A DNA stretch of 64,000 nt from an uncultured Dorea sp. (lineage in GTDB: Bacteria; Bacillota; Clostridia; Lachnospirales; Lachnospiraceae): the NCBI GenBank assembly GCA_948602995.1, contig CAPEBR010000007.1:16775-80774 (forward strand). The letters are read 5' to 3'. The notes beneath the pieces are model-generated. The model saw only the letters and a list, made by a program, of their open reading frames with translations, was not told the origin of the DNA and did no database searches. The first letter of the stretch is position 1, and each line of letters opens with the position of its first letter. Below, piece after piece: positions 31,833 through 41,435 of the stretch. The translations under genes were made by a program, and so were the position numbers.

Positions 31833-33088
31833 GATAGCTGATACCTTCCTTTCCTTTTCTGTCCATAAATGATAACGGTTAGTGCTATGAGTATGACTGC
31901 CAGTGATGTGTACAGGATCCGGTTGGATGCAAGTCTGGCGAAGCCTTCCTGATACCCTTCCCAGTTCAGTTCTGTGTTATGCCGCGGCAGCAGATTCCAT
32001 CCGTATATACCGCCTGCCAGGGTGTCTGTGCCGCCAAACAGGGATACGAACCACCAGGCTCCCTGGACGAGGACTGCCAAAGCGGTGTCTGTAAGCTCTG
32101 TAAGGAAGGTTCCTACGGAGAGTGCTATCATAATCGTAGGCGTCTGCCATCCGAGTATATATTTTGCAAATGCAAATGGATCTGCCAAGATTCCTTCTGA
32201 CATGGCGTGCTTCATACACTGCGCCAGAGGAACCATGGACAAAGCGAATACGGGGATCAGAATCATCACAAGCATGGAGAGATAGCGGCTGGCGATGATG
32301 ACTGCAGAAGGGCATCTCCTTACGTAAATGAGCTCGTTCATACTGGCTCTTTTGTCCCGCAGGCTCCTTGTGACAGCCAGAAAGACTGGCACGAGCCCCA
32401 GGAAGATGACCATGTAATCGGAAAACAGCCTTGCGTAGCCTCCGGTCAGTCTGTCCTTTTCTATGAGCTCATGATATTCTGCCATTGCGTCCTCATAGGT
32501 CTTCGGAACCCGTGCATTCTTCTTCCGGTAGCCTTCTGCATAGTTGGAGCCTCCGCCCAGGATGTCGTCTGCCTGGTTCATCAGTTCCTCGAATCTCTTG
32601 TAAGTAAGTCCTTCTGCCGGTTTCACGACCAGATTCTGCATCATGACCGGTTCCATTCCTTGTGCTGCTTCTCCTGGTTCCTGCCCTGACTGAAGCTGTA
32701 TCTCTTTCTCCTGGGCAGCATACCATTCTTTCCGAATCTTTTCCAGATTGTCCCTCCCTTTTATTCCTGTTGCCTCGTAAATAATCTTTCCGATTCTGGC
32801 ATCTTCTTTTTTATCTAATGTGACATTTTTATAAAATCCGATGGGATACGTAGTATAGCTTTCCCAAAGATATTCCTCTGTCAGCCCGCCCAGGGTGGTC
32901 TCCATTATGACATCTTTGTCATCACTCATTTTCATGCCATAGTTCTCCTGACCTTTTTTGGGCTCTCTGGCTATATCCATTTCCCCAAGCTGTGTCACAA
33001 AATCAAAGATCAGTACAAGGACAATGAGCCAGTAGATGAGGCTTCTTGCTGTCTGGCGGCATTCTTTTATAAAGAGCTGTCCAAACAT
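31802..33088 (-). CDS. ABC transporter permease with large extracytoplasmic loop
   Basis: A 428-residue protein: one N-terminal membrane span (15-32), a ~190-residue hydrophilic loop with a Gln/Glu-rich part (QLQSGQEPGEAAQGMEPVMM), then about six spans. This is the ABC-2/bacitracin-exporter-like layout. It overlaps the ATPase gene (22 bases) and the small permease gene (31 bases). The substrate is not known. Confidence 0.82.
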   Translation of the reverse strand: MFGQLFIKECRQTARSLIYWLIVLVLIFDFVTQLGEMDIAREPKKGQENYGMKMSDDKDVIMETTLGGLTEEYLWESYTTYPIGFYKNVTLDKKEDARIGKIIYEATGIKGRDNLEKIRKEWYAAQEKEIQLQSGQEPGEAAQGMEPVMMQNLVVKPAEGLTYKRFEELMNQADDILGGGSNYAEGYRKKNARVPKTYEDAMAEYHELIEKDRLTGGYARLFSDYMVIFLGLVPVFLAVTRSLRDKRASMNELIYVRRCPSAVIIASRYLSMLVMILIPVFALSMVPLAQCMKHAMSEGILADPFAFAKYILGWQTPTIMIALSVGTFLTELTDTALAVLVQGAWWFVSLFGGTDTLAGGIYGWNLLPRHNTELNWEGYQEGFARLASNRILYTSLAVILIALTVIIYGQKRKGRYQLSWKNIGRSKK

Positions 33089-33966
33089 TCTGCCTCACCT
33101 CCTCTGCTGCTCATAAGATACATGTATGCATCCTCCACTCCTGCCTCACAAGGCTTTGCGGAGGCGAAAGGCTTCGTATCTGCGAGGAAACGCACCATCA
33201 CATTATTGCCTAATGTAAGCATACTGGTGACAATACAGCGTTTTTTCAAAAGCTCCAGCTCCTTTTTGCTGATCTCTGCCTGGTATACGCTGCCTTCTGC
33301 CATATCAATCAGTTCTGCTACTGTGCCCTTAAAGATAATCTCCCCGGCATCAAGTACTGCAATATTTTCACAGGTTGCCTCAATATCTCCCACAATATGT
33401 GTAGAAAGGATTACGATCCGGTCCTCTGCGATTTCACACAGCAGATTCCGGAACCGTACACGCTCCTCGGGATCCAGCCCTGCTGTCGGCTCGTCTACGA
33501 TCAGTATCTTAGGGTCATGTAAGATCGCCTGCGCAATCCCGAGTCTTCTCTTCATGCCTCCGGACAGCGCCTTCACCTTTTTTCTCCTGTCATCCTGTAG
33601 ATTCACACGCCTTAAAAGCTCCGGGATTCTCTGCTTTCTCTGTGCTTTATTAAGGCCCGACAGCACACCCAGGTAATCCATTGCCTCATAGACTGACATA
33701 TTGGGATACATGGAAAAATCCTGTGGAAGATATCCTGTAATCCTTCTTACTTCCTGCGCCTTTGACACACTCCTTCCGCACACGGATACATGACCCTCCG
33801 TCTTGGGAAGCAGGGTTGCAAGCACTTTCATAAGCGTGGTTTTCCCGGCTCCGTTTCTCCCCAGAAGCCCGAACATACCTGTCTCAATTGTAAGATTCAC
33901 GTCCTTAAGCGCCTGCTTTTTTCCATAATACTGATTCAGATCTCTGATTTTTATTTCCGCTGACAT
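33067..33966 (-). CDS. ABC transporter ATP-binding protein
   Basis: A 299-residue ATPase: Walker A GRNGAGKT, signature LSGGMKRRLGIAQ, Walker B ILIVDEPTAGLDP and switch His in ILSTHIVGD. A C-terminal ~80-residue extension is typical of drug/antibiotic exporter ATPases (BcrA/CcmA-like). The ATG at 33966 is preferred since AAGGAAGG lies 6 bases upstream. It is first of a three-gene exporter operon; the upstream region has two palindromes that may be operators. Confidence 0.92.
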   Translation of the reverse strand: MSAEIKIRDLNQYYGKKQALKDVNLTIETGMFGLLGRNGAGKTTLMKVLATLLPKTEGHVSVCGRSVSKAQEVRRITGYLPQDFSMYPNMSVYEAMDYLGVLSGLNKAQRKQRIPELLRRVNLQDDRRKKVKALSGGMKRRLGIAQAILHDPKILIVDEPTAGLDPEERVRFRNLLCEIAEDRIVILSTHIVGDIEATCENIAVLDAGEIIFKGTVAELIDMAEGSVYQAEISKKELELLKKRCIVTSMLTLGNNVMVRFLADTKPFASAKPCEAGVEDAYMYLMSSRGGEAECLDSSL

Positions 33967-33982
33967 AAACACCTTCCTTTCT

Positions 33983-34035
33983 GGCAACAACCGATGAATG
34001 TTGTTGCCAATTCTCAGGAACTGTCATGAGTTCCT
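33983..34035. promoter_or_regulatory. Two palindromes upstream of ABC operon
   Basis: GGCAACAAC-N8-GTTGTTGCC (33983-34008) and AGGAACT-N6-AGTTCCT (34016-34035) lie just upstream of the ATPase start. Their position suggests operator sites or a leader hairpin; no adjacent repressor gene identifies the binder. Confidence 0.45.
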
Positions 34036-34096
34036 TATCTATAAAATAGAATAGATTATAAATCTCTATATTCTCTCTACAAAAAATTAAGATTAT

Positions 34097-34189
34097 CTAA
34101 GGAAGTGTTAAAGATTTGCCTGGAACTTTGAGTCCATATTTGTCAAAGGCTTGCAATAAATCATCCAAGTCCTTATGATCTTCTTCCAT
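34097..34189 (-). CDS. Possible 30-residue peptide ORF
   Basis: ATG at 34189 opens a 30-codon frame, MEEDHKDLDDLLQAFDKYGL then KVPGKSLTLP. The nearest purine-rich site (GGAAGGGGG) is some 17 bases upstream, too far for a good ribosome site. An acidic amphipathic helix and no Cys or membrane span. It may be a short regulatory peptide or chance; low confidence. Confidence 0.28.
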   Translation of the reverse strand: MEEDHKDLDDLLQAFDKYGLKVPGKSLTLP

Positions 34190-34248
34190 AACTCACTTTA
34201 TATTTCCCCCTTCCTGCTTCACAATTCGGTATTAGTATTTTTTTATTT

Positions 34249-35964
34249 TCACATCCCGATTAAAATTGTTTTTCCTTTAAATGCGAATCCATAATGTCTG
34301 ATACGATCTTTTGGAATCCCCCGTGCGGTCAATTCCGTATCATATCCCTTTTCCTTAATCTGCTGTAATGCCCTCTGAACGGTATCCGTAAGGGGCTTTT
34401 CGTCTTCCTCATCATGAACTTTAAACTCCATGATCACCGCGTCATCCGACAGATTTTTCGGCTCCATGATCACATCGTATCTTCCAAATCCACTTTCCCG
34501 GTTGGAACGGATATAGTATTTTGCCGACAAGTCTACGATCAGACCAAGGACAAATCCATGGTAAAACCTTTCTGGCTGCGCCTCTTCCGATGGATGATTC
34601 CCGGAATCAAATGTGCTGAACATTACCTGTGCCACATCATTCATAAAACGATTCATATATTTCAGATCGCCCTGCAGTAAAGCTTTTTTGAAATTCCCAT
34701 AGGATGTCAGATCTTCCGGGAACCAGCCGGAAATCATCTTTTTAAACATCAGCATGGTTTCAAAGTTTGTAATCTTAAGTTGATACTGGTATGTTCCCAT
34801 AGCAGGAATAAATGTCTTGTACACAGGCTTTAAATAACCACTTGCCACCAACAGGCTCCAGATAGCCCCCTGGGTGGTATTAAGCTGCTCAAAGACCACC
34901 TGCTCATCCAATGACATATCCAGTTTGTTCCCGGCAAGAAGGTCTTCCATCTGCATTTTCAATTCCGGTGTTCCCCTGCGGATCAGTTCAGATACCAGAC
35001 GATTTGAACTTGTATCCGCCCAATAGGTGCCATATTCCCTGTTATTTAGATAATTCGTAATCGACCAGGGATTGTACATATCCGTCCGGTCTCCAAAACA
35101 AAATCCATCATACCATGCTTTTATATGACCTTCTTCATCAGAGAGTCCCATTTCGTCTAACGCCGCAAAAACTTCCCGCTCTGTAAAACCAAAGAAAGAC
35201 GCATATTTCTTTGACGTTGTTGTAACCACCTCTATATTATTCAGATCAGAAAAAATGGATTCCTTACTCACCCTCGTAATCCCCGTTAACAATGCCCGAT
35301 GCAGATAATCATTTGTTTTAAAGGTTGAGTTAAATATACTGCGGATCAACGCTGTCAGCTGCTTCCAATAGCCATTTACATACGCTTCCTGAAGCGGGGT
35401 ATCATACTCATCCAGGAGGACAATGACTTTTTTTCCATAATAGCGTTCCATATAGGACATCAGCGTCTTAATTGCACGAGATATGGCAGCTTCTGACAAC
35501 TCCTGTTTTGCATCTTTGTCATCCCCGATATGCTGTCCAAGCGTATAAAAATCCCGTTTTTCCAAGTCGGTCAGTGTATCTCCCTTCAAAAGATAGGAAT
35601 GCTTTTTAAAAAGTTCCATTAAGGATAAGATAATTTCCTCCCGCGCCGCTTTAAAAGTAGAACCTTTTATATCCGCAAAGCTAAGCGCAATCACTGGAAA
35701 AGTGCCCTGCAGACTACGGTAAGTGCTCTCTTCCCAGATGGAAAGCCCTTCGAACAGGCTTTCTCTTCCCACATAAGCCACAGAGAAAAAGCACTCTGTC
35801 ATACTTAGATTTAGCGTCTTCCCAAAACGGCGCGGCCTGGTAATGAGAGTAACATCATCATCATTCTCCCACCATTCTTTGATAAATAGCGTTTTATCAA
35901 TATAAAATGAACCATTAACCCTAAACTTTTCAAAATTCTGACGCCCAATCGAAATTCTTCTCAT
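34249..35964 (-). CDS. AAA-ATPase-like / DUF1703 (PD-(D/E)XK) protein
   Basis: A 571-residue protein of a family common in gut anaerobes: N-terminal AAA-ATPase_like domain (Walker A-like RPRRFGKTLNLSM; Walker B IVLLDEYDTPLQ) and a C-terminal DUF1703 domain with PD-(D/E)XK nuclease-like residues (GRYDVIMEP..VIMEFKV). The ATG at 35964 is preferred as AGAGGAG lies 11 bases upstream. The role is unknown in the family; links with mobile DNA or defence are suspected. It separates an exporter operon from a two-component system. Confidence 0.9.
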   Translation of the reverse strand: MRRISIGRQNFEKFRVNGSFYIDKTLFIKEWWENDDDVTLITRPRRFGKTLNLSMTECFFSVAYVGRESLFEGLSIWEESTYRSLQGTFPVIALSFADIKGSTFKAAREEIILSLMELFKKHSYLLKGDTLTDLEKRDFYTLGQHIGDDKDAKQELSEAAISRAIKTLMSYMERYYGKKVIVLLDEYDTPLQEAYVNGYWKQLTALIRSIFNSTFKTNDYLHRALLTGITRVSKESIFSDLNNIEVVTTTSKKYASFFGFTEREVFAALDEMGLSDEEGHIKAWYDGFCFGDRTDMYNPWSITNYLNNREYGTYWADTSSNRLVSELIRRGTPELKMQMEDLLAGNKLDMSLDEQVVFEQLNTTQGAIWSLLVASGYLKPVYKTFIPAMGTYQYQLKITNFETMLMFKKMISGWFPEDLTSYGNFKKALLQGDLKYMNRFMNDVAQVMFSTFDSGNHPSEEAQPERFYHGFVLGLIVDLSAKYYIRSNRESGFGRYDVIMEPKNLSDDAVIMEFKVHDEEDEKPLTDTVQRALQQIKEKGYDTELTARGIPKDRIRHYGFAFKGKTILIGM

Positions 35965-36053
35965 CCCCCGCACACTCCTCTCTGCAGCCAAATACCACCC
36001 TGGCCTTCTGTCGTAATAATCTTATCATGCCAGTATTAGTTAGTCAAACTTCT

Positions 36054-37346
36054 CTATCCTGCAAAAAATGAAGCCGTCACGACTGCCCCTCCCTGTATAC
36101 TATTTGCTACACTTAAGGTTCCGCCATGTTTTTTACATAATTCCCTGCATATATGAAGCCCGATCCCAAAGTGTTCATCTGCTTCCGGTGCTTCTGGTTC
36201 CTTATAATATGGCTTCAGCGCCTTTTCAAGCTGCTCCTCCGTAAATCCCGGTCCGTCATCCCGCACTGTCAGAAGAAACTCTCCACTTTGCTTATTATAA
36301 TCAGATGCAACCTCTATCCTTCCCCTCGCATAGCGGATCGCATTAGAGAGCATATTCCCCAGAACCTCCATAATCAAGCTGTCATCTGCCCTAAGCACCA
36401 TTTTGTCATCCGCCTTAAGCTTCACACTGTCATCCCCTTTAAGCTTCTTCTCTCCACTTATGGGCATGCCGTCCCTCGGGCATTCCTCTCCGTCCCCCTT
36501 CTGGCAGATGATCTCTATTCCCTCTGCCTGATTGAGAGCAAACACTACCTCTTCCACTCTTCTTCTGATTCCACTAAGGCTTATCTTTTCTGGTGAAAAA
36601 GGAACATCTTCGATACTGCGGATTCCTTTCATAGTACGGCTGTATTCCTCCAGCCGTGCCAGATGTTCTGCCATCAGCGCAAGGGTGCCTGTGAGCTTTT
36701 CCTGGCTCACTCTTCCCTCCGGCACATATCTTGCCAGAAAATCCGTGTAGCCCTTAAGTACGGTAAGAGGCGTACGAAGGTCATGGGCAAATGCGGCATT
36801 CAGTTCCTTCTGCCGCTCAACGAGCCTCCACATCTCTTCCTTTCCACGAATCAGCTCCAGGCGCATGTCCTCTACGGAATCACAGAGATTCCCCAGCTCG
36901 TCCCGGCTGTCATAGGTTACCTGAAAGTCAAGATCATTTTCCCGTATCTTTTTCACACTCTCCTGAAGAACCTTAAGAGGCCCGAGAAGCCGTTTCTTAT
37001 AAAAAATGAGAATGGTAATGATCATACCTGCAAATGCATAGAAAAAGGGACACCATGCCCGGACAAAATCTAGAATAACGACACTCGCACTGTCTGTATT
37101 TTCTGGAAATGAAAATGCGTATCTCCATAAAATTCCATTCTCATAAAAAAATTCACTCTTCTTGTTCCCAAAATTGCCTCCAGTCAGAATCTTTAGCTCC
37201 AGCTGGCTGCAGAGGGTCATTGTGAACCAGGATAATCCCCATACAATCACTGCAAGCACAAAGATATAGGCAATCATCGCTTTGCGGAACGAAAGATTGC
37301 GGATATATGTTAACAGCTTTTCCAGTTTTTCCTCTATCCAATCCAT
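36054..37346 (-). CDS. Sensor histidine kinase
   Basis: A 430-residue kinase: two membrane spans (about 20-45 and 95-118), HAMP, HisKA with AFAHDLRTPLTVLKGY, and HATPase_c with N box LGNMLSNAIRYA and DDGPGF. The ATG at 37346 has GGGGAG 8 bases upstream; the start overlaps the regulator stop by 13 bases. Just before the N box, three exact-length 24-bp units (36381-36452) encode KLKGDDSV-KLKADDKMV-like repeats, an odd insertion in the ATPase domain. The signal is unknown. Confidence 0.92.
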   Translation of the reverse strand: MDWIEEKLEKLLTYIRNLSFRKAMIAYIFVLAVIVWGLSWFTMTLCSQLELKILTGGNFGNKKSEFFYENGILWRYAFSFPENTDSASVVILDFVRAWCPFFYAFAGMIITILIFYKKRLLGPLKVLQESVKKIRENDLDFQVTYDSRDELGNLCDSVEDMRLELIRGKEEMWRLVERQKELNAAFAHDLRTPLTVLKGYTDFLARYVPEGRVSQEKLTGTLALMAEHLARLEEYSRTMKGIRSIEDVPFSPEKISLSGIRRRVEEVVFALNQAEGIEIICQKGDGEECPRDGMPISGEKKLKGDDSVKLKADDKMVLRADDSLIMEVLGNMLSNAIRYARGRIEVASDYNKQSGEFLLTVRDDGPGFTEEQLEKALKPYYKEPEAPEADEHFGIGLHICRELCKKHGGTLSVANSIQGGAVVTASFFAG

Positions 37347-38026
37347 CTGTAACCAACTCCCCACACGGTCTCTATATATGGTTTATCCGTGAATCTCCCG
37401 ATCTTCCCCCGGATTCTCCGGACATGCTCCATCACAATACTGCTGTCTGCGCTTCCATCAAAGCCCCGGACTCTCTCATATAACTGATCTTTGCTGAACA
37501 CCTGCCCGGGATTCAGTGATAAGATCTCTGTAATTCCAAATTCTGTCTTTGTAAGCGAAAGGGGATGCTCTCCGTAATAGACTGACTTTTCCTCATAATG
37601 AATCGCCAGATGATCAAAAATCTTCACAGCGCCCTCTGTCTTTTTCCGCCTCTCACGCCTCAGATGTGCCTCCACCCTGGCTCCCAGCTCATCAATGCTA
37701 AAGGGTTTCAGAATATAATCATCTCCCCCTGACATCAGTCCCCGGATCCGGTCTGCCTCCTCAATCTTCGCTGTCAGAAACAGAATCGGACAGGACACAT
37801 GTGCCCGGATCCTCTCACATACCTCAAACCCGTCAAGAAGAGGCATATTCACATCCAGAAGAATCAGATCCGGACCCTGTGACAGTTTTTCAAGCGCCTC
37901 GATCCCATTCGCCGCCGAAATGACGCTGTAATCCTGCATCTCAAAATAATCTCTTAAGAGGAGAATAATCCCCGGCTCATCATCTGCAATCAAAATTCTC
38001 TTCTTTTCACTTATATCTTTACACAT
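37334..38026 (-). CDS. OmpR/PhoB family response regulator
   Basis: A 230-residue regulator: receiver (LIADDEPG pocket, acceptor Asp in LILLDVNMP, Lys in YILKPF) and a C-terminal winged helix (LSLTKTEFGITEILSLNPGQ, VWGVGYRW). It is the partner of the overlapping kinase gene. Targets are unknown; the ABC exporter at 31-34 kb on the same strand is a candidate. Confidence 0.95.
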   Translation of the reverse strand: MCKDISEKKRILIADDEPGIILLLRDYFEMQDYSVISAANGIEALEKLSQGPDLILLDVNMPLLDGFEVCERIRAHVSCPILFLTAKIEEADRIRGLMSGGDDYILKPFSIDELGARVEAHLRRERRKKTEGAVKIFDHLAIHYEEKSVYYGEHPLSLTKTEFGITEILSLNPGQVFSKDQLYERVRGFDGSADSSIVMEHVRRIRGKIGRFTDKPYIETVWGVGYRWIG

Positions 38027-38083
38027 AAAAATACCACCCTGCTTCTAGAAATTCACTGAAAATTATGCTGCATGCGGGCATCG

Positions 38084-39295
38084 CTACTCATAGTTCTCCA
38101 TCAGCAGGAATTCCTTAACATTCTTATGCTTGATCCCATTTCTGCTTCTGCTGATTTCATCCATGGTCACGACATATTTCGGATAATTATCCGGTATCCT
38201 CTCTAATATACCAAATTCAAGTTCTACTGTCTCTTCGCCCGCAAGCAGATAGCTGACCTGTACGTAGATTTGTTCTCCGCCTTTATGCGCGACAAAATCA
38301 ACCTCCAGATCTCCCGCCTTTCCAATTCTTACTTCATAACCGCGGCGCAATAACTCCATGTATATAATATTTTCCAAAGTCTGATTGATATCTCTCAGAT
38401 TATTTCCATAAATTGCCTCCCGAATTCCGTGATCAGCCAGATAGATTTTCTCCTGAAACTTAAGAAGCTGTTTTCCCATCACCTCTTCCCGTGGAACAAG
38501 ATGAAGCAAACATGCCGTCTTACAATAATCAATATAGTTATAAAGCGTCTCTGTAGAAATATTTCTCTTCTCACTTTTTAAATATTTTGTGACACTGGAC
38601 GCCGAAAACGGATTCCCTACATTTGCAATGAAATATAACAATATACGCTTTAACTGTTCCATATCCCGTACATGGTTCCTCTGTGCGATATCTTTCAGAA
38701 TAATCGATGAATAGATATCCTCCAAATATTGACGGGCGCTGGGTTCATCTATCCGGAATTGATATAAAAACGGCATACTGCCTCTTGTCAGATAGATCTG
38801 AAATGCCTCCGCCAAAGTATATCCTCTATTCTCATTCAACAAGTCCAGTGCCTCCTTAAATGAAAATGGATAAATCTTAAATTCTACATAACGTCCCCCG
38901 AGATATGTTGCAAGCTCTCCCGACAACATCTTCGCATTCGAACCGGTAATATAAATATCTACATCAAAATCAATCATACAGGAGTTGATCATGGTCTCCC
39001 ATCCTTCAAGTTCTTGAATCTCATCCAGCAATAAGTATATTTTTCCTTCTGATTTCCCTGCAAATTCCTTAATGAACCGGTACGAAGAATCTGCGTCTTT
39101 TACATACTCTACTGCTCTGGATTCGAAATTCATACTTAAAATACTTGATTTTGATGCTCCCTGCTCCAATAATTCTTCTTTAATCAAATCCAGCATGACC
39201 GATTTCCCACATCTTCTGATTCCTGTCAAAACTTTCACAATATCTTTCGCGATAAAAGGGCGGATACGTCTCATATATAATTCCCGCTTAATCAT
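38084..39295 (-). CDS. AAA_14 / DUF4143 ATP-binding protein
   Basis: A 403-residue protein: Walker A TGIRRCGKSVML, Walker B YLLLDEIQELEGW, sensor ITGSNAKML, then a DUF4143 region with a restriction-endonuclease-like fold (LEVDFVAHKGGEQIYVQVSY). This family is widespread in anaerobes and of unknown role. The start has AGGGAGATGTGAAGG upstream. An IS4-type element is inserted 100 bp upstream of its start, possibly cutting it off from its promoter. Confidence 0.9.
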   Translation of the reverse strand: MIKRELYMRRIRPFIAKDIVKVLTGIRRCGKSVMLDLIKEELLEQGASKSSILSMNFESRAVEYVKDADSSYRFIKEFAGKSEGKIYLLLDEIQELEGWETMINSCMIDFDVDIYITGSNAKMLSGELATYLGGRYVEFKIYPFSFKEALDLLNENRGYTLAEAFQIYLTRGSMPFLYQFRIDEPSARQYLEDIYSSIILKDIAQRNHVRDMEQLKRILLYFIANVGNPFSASSVTKYLKSEKRNISTETLYNYIDYCKTACLLHLVPREEVMGKQLLKFQEKIYLADHGIREAIYGNNLRDINQTLENIIYMELLRRGYEVRIGKAGDLEVDFVAHKGGEQIYVQVSYLLAGEETVELEFGILERIPDNYPKYVVTMDEISRSRNGIKHKNVKEFLLMENYE

Positions 39296-39514
39296 CCTTC
39301 ACATCTCCCTAAAAAGTATTTGTCATCAATTTTATATCAATTATACCAAAATCTCAACAGGAATATGCACAAAGTGTTCGATATATCGAAATGTTGTTAC
39401 TGTTCACGGACCAATGTCATTTAGTTAAGTAATAGGTTAGATTCTAGTATGGGGTCTAACCTATATTTCTGTATAAATTTTCAAAAAAGGGTTGACAAAA
39501 AGGCTAAAATGTGC

Positions 39515-39561
39515 GGCCGCTCTCGCTACTAATTGTTTTTTATGAGGTAGCGAGAGCGGCC
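39515..39561 (+). promoter_or_regulatory. Hairpin between IS promoter and transposase gene
   Basis: 15-bp perfect arms GGCCGCTCTCGCTAC / GTAGCGAGAGCGGCC with a 17-nt loop, just after a TTGACA at 39492. Such leader hairpins can block read-in transcription or translation of transposase. Confidence 0.65.
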
Positions 39562-39611
39562 CTTGAAGTTGGAAGTATCATTATGATTTCAATTTCAAGG
39601 AGGTACACATT

Positions 39612-40937
39612 ATGTTCCATGACAAAATCAAATCCCTTTTCTCATCTTCCGTTCAATCGGTGGTATCCAGAATCTCTGACTTTTCTCTCCATCCCGGAAA
39701 AGATTTTACCCGCTGCAAAAAATTACCCACTGATAAACTTCTGACTTTCCTGGTTTCAGAAGGTTCTTCCTCTACTAAGAACGAACTGCTCGATTTCTTC
39801 GATATGGATACTGACAAGCCTACAGATTCTGCTTTTAACCAACAAAGAGCCAAACTCAGACCCGAAGCAGTTGAAGCCGTCTTCCATAAGTTCAACCAAT
39901 CTGTTGATTCCCTGAGTCGACAGACGGATTACCGTTTTCTCGCGGCTGATGGCTCTACGGCAACTTTCTTCAGCAACCCAAAGTTCTCCCCTTCCGAATA
40001 TTTTGTAGAACCGGGACATTCTGCCAAAGGATTTTATAGTATTCATATCAATGCTTTTTATGATCTGAACCGACATACTTATACAGATGCCCTCTTGCAG
40101 CCCGTCCACCAAAAGGACGAATACCACGCCTTTTGCGAGATGGTTGACCGCCATCCGGTTTCTGACGGAACCAGACATGTCTATATCGGTGACCGGGGAT
40201 ATTGTTCTTATAATAACATGGCCCACGTCATGGAAAAGCAGCAGTATTTTCTGTTCCGTACAAAGGACATCCATTCCAAAGGGCTGGTCGCGGGGTTTGA
40301 TTTCCCGGATGAAGAGACCTTTGACATTGATGTAGACGTGACCCTTGTGAGGAGCCACTCCTCAAAAATTAAAACGGAAAGTACTTACCGTCGTTTTGTA
40401 GACAAAGCAGCTTCTTTTGATTTTATTGAATATGGCTCAAAGGACACTTACCGCATGACATTCCGCGTTGTCCGGTTCCTCATTTCTGACGGGACCTGCG
40501 AGTGTATCGTCACAAACCTGCCAAGGGAAGAATTCCCGCCGGAACGTATCAGGCAAGTATATTTTTCCCGCCGGGGCATCGAAACCTCTTTCCGTAAGCT
40601 GAAATATACTGTCGGACTCAGCAGTTTCCATGCTTATAAGGCAGAATATGTGAAGCAGGAAATCTGGGCAAGAATGATTACATATAACATTACGGAGACT
40701 CTGGTAAACCATACGGTTATTGAAAAGAAACAGACCAGGCATGACTATAAAATAAATTTCAGCTCCGCAGTCCATATCTGCAGGTCTTTCCTCCGCCCCG
40801 CGGCAGAAGAAAGACCCATCCATGTGACAGCCCTGCTACAAAAGGAACTGATCCCGATACGGAATGAGCGGCAGTATCCCAGATTGAAAACCGCACATTT
40901 CCGAAAACCTCGATATTTTATATACCGGGCAGCTTAA
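39612..40937 (+). CDS. IS4-family DDE transposase
   Basis: A 441-residue transposase. DDE residues: Asp in LAADGST, Asp in YIGDRGY and Glu in the YREK signature, here YFSRRGIETSFRKLK with exact Y-2-R-3-E-6-K spacing, which defines the IS4 family. AAGGAGG precedes the ATG. The frame is intact, so the element may be active. Confidence 0.95.
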   Translation: MFHDKIKSLFSSSVQSVVSRISDFSLHPGKDFTRCKKLPTDKLLTFLVSEGSSSTKNELLDFFDMDTDKPTDSAFNQQRAKLRPEAVEAVFHKFNQSVDSLSRQTDYRFLAADGSTATFFSNPKFSPSEYFVEPGHSAKGFYSIHINAFYDLNRHTYTDALLQPVHQKDEYHAFCEMVDRHPVSDGTRHVYIGDRGYCSYNNMAHVMEKQQYFLFRTKDIHSKGLVAGFDFPDEETFDIDVDVTLVRSHSSKIKTESTYRRFVDKAASFDFIEYGSKDTYRMTFRVVRFLISDGTCECIVTNLPREEFPPERIRQVYFSRRGIETSFRKLKYTVGLSSFHAYKAEYVKQEIWARMITYNITETLVNHTVIEKKQTRHDYKINFSSAVHICRSFLRPAAEERPIHVTALLQKELIPIRNERQYPRLKTAHFRKPRYFIYRAA

Positions 40938-41145
40938 GTTGGTCATCACAATGATATAATACACTATTTTGAGACAGATTGCATCTGTCTTAGCGTCATG
41001 TCCGAAAATATTCTAATTGTATCATTTCGTCCGTTAATGTCAGAAAACTTCCGTTAATCATAGAAATGATCTCTTCCAATATCAAATGTGGGGTTGGCTT
41101 CACGGCTCTTAACTAAATGACATTGCGGAGTGAACAGTAACGCAT

Positions 41146-41294
41146 AAGTTACGATTCACGGGTCAGGAATGCGCGTAAGCTGCGCATTCCGTGAGAACGT
41201 GATTCAAGGGTGAGGGGCGATTTTTGCGCAGCAAAACTTTAAATATCGCCCCGAATCGTTACTATGAGCGGCCTCCTGGGCCGTGAATAGTAAC
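41146..41294. mobile_element. 149-bp MITE inserted at IS right end
   Basis: Termini GTTACGATTCACGG / CCGTGAATAGTAAC; flanking 8-bp direct repeat ACGCATAA at 41138-41145 and 41295-41302. The left repeat begins with the final AC of the IS, so this insertion came after the IS. Inner hairpin GAATGCGC / GCGCATTC. Confidence 0.92.
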
Positions 41295-41435
41295 ACGCAT
41301 AAATCCAAAACCAGATTTTTCTTAAAAATGCTGTTTATATTTATCTCATAAGATGTTATAATAAAATTAAATGAAGTTGTGCATACCAACACTCATCTAT
41401 GATAGATGTTTTAAATTTGAGAGGAGGAGATTAAA

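Larger units (their letters stand above)
39396..41139. mobile_element. IS4-family insertion sequence, complete
   Basis: 1744 bp with 34-bp terminal inverted repeats starting GTTACTGTTCAC and sharing AATGTCATTTAGTTAAG (four mismatches at positions 13-16). One transposase gene fills it. No matching target duplication is seen (GAAATGTT left, GCATAAAT right). Another element (41146-41294) inserted at its right end, with a duplication that includes the last two bases of this IS. Confidence 0.93.
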
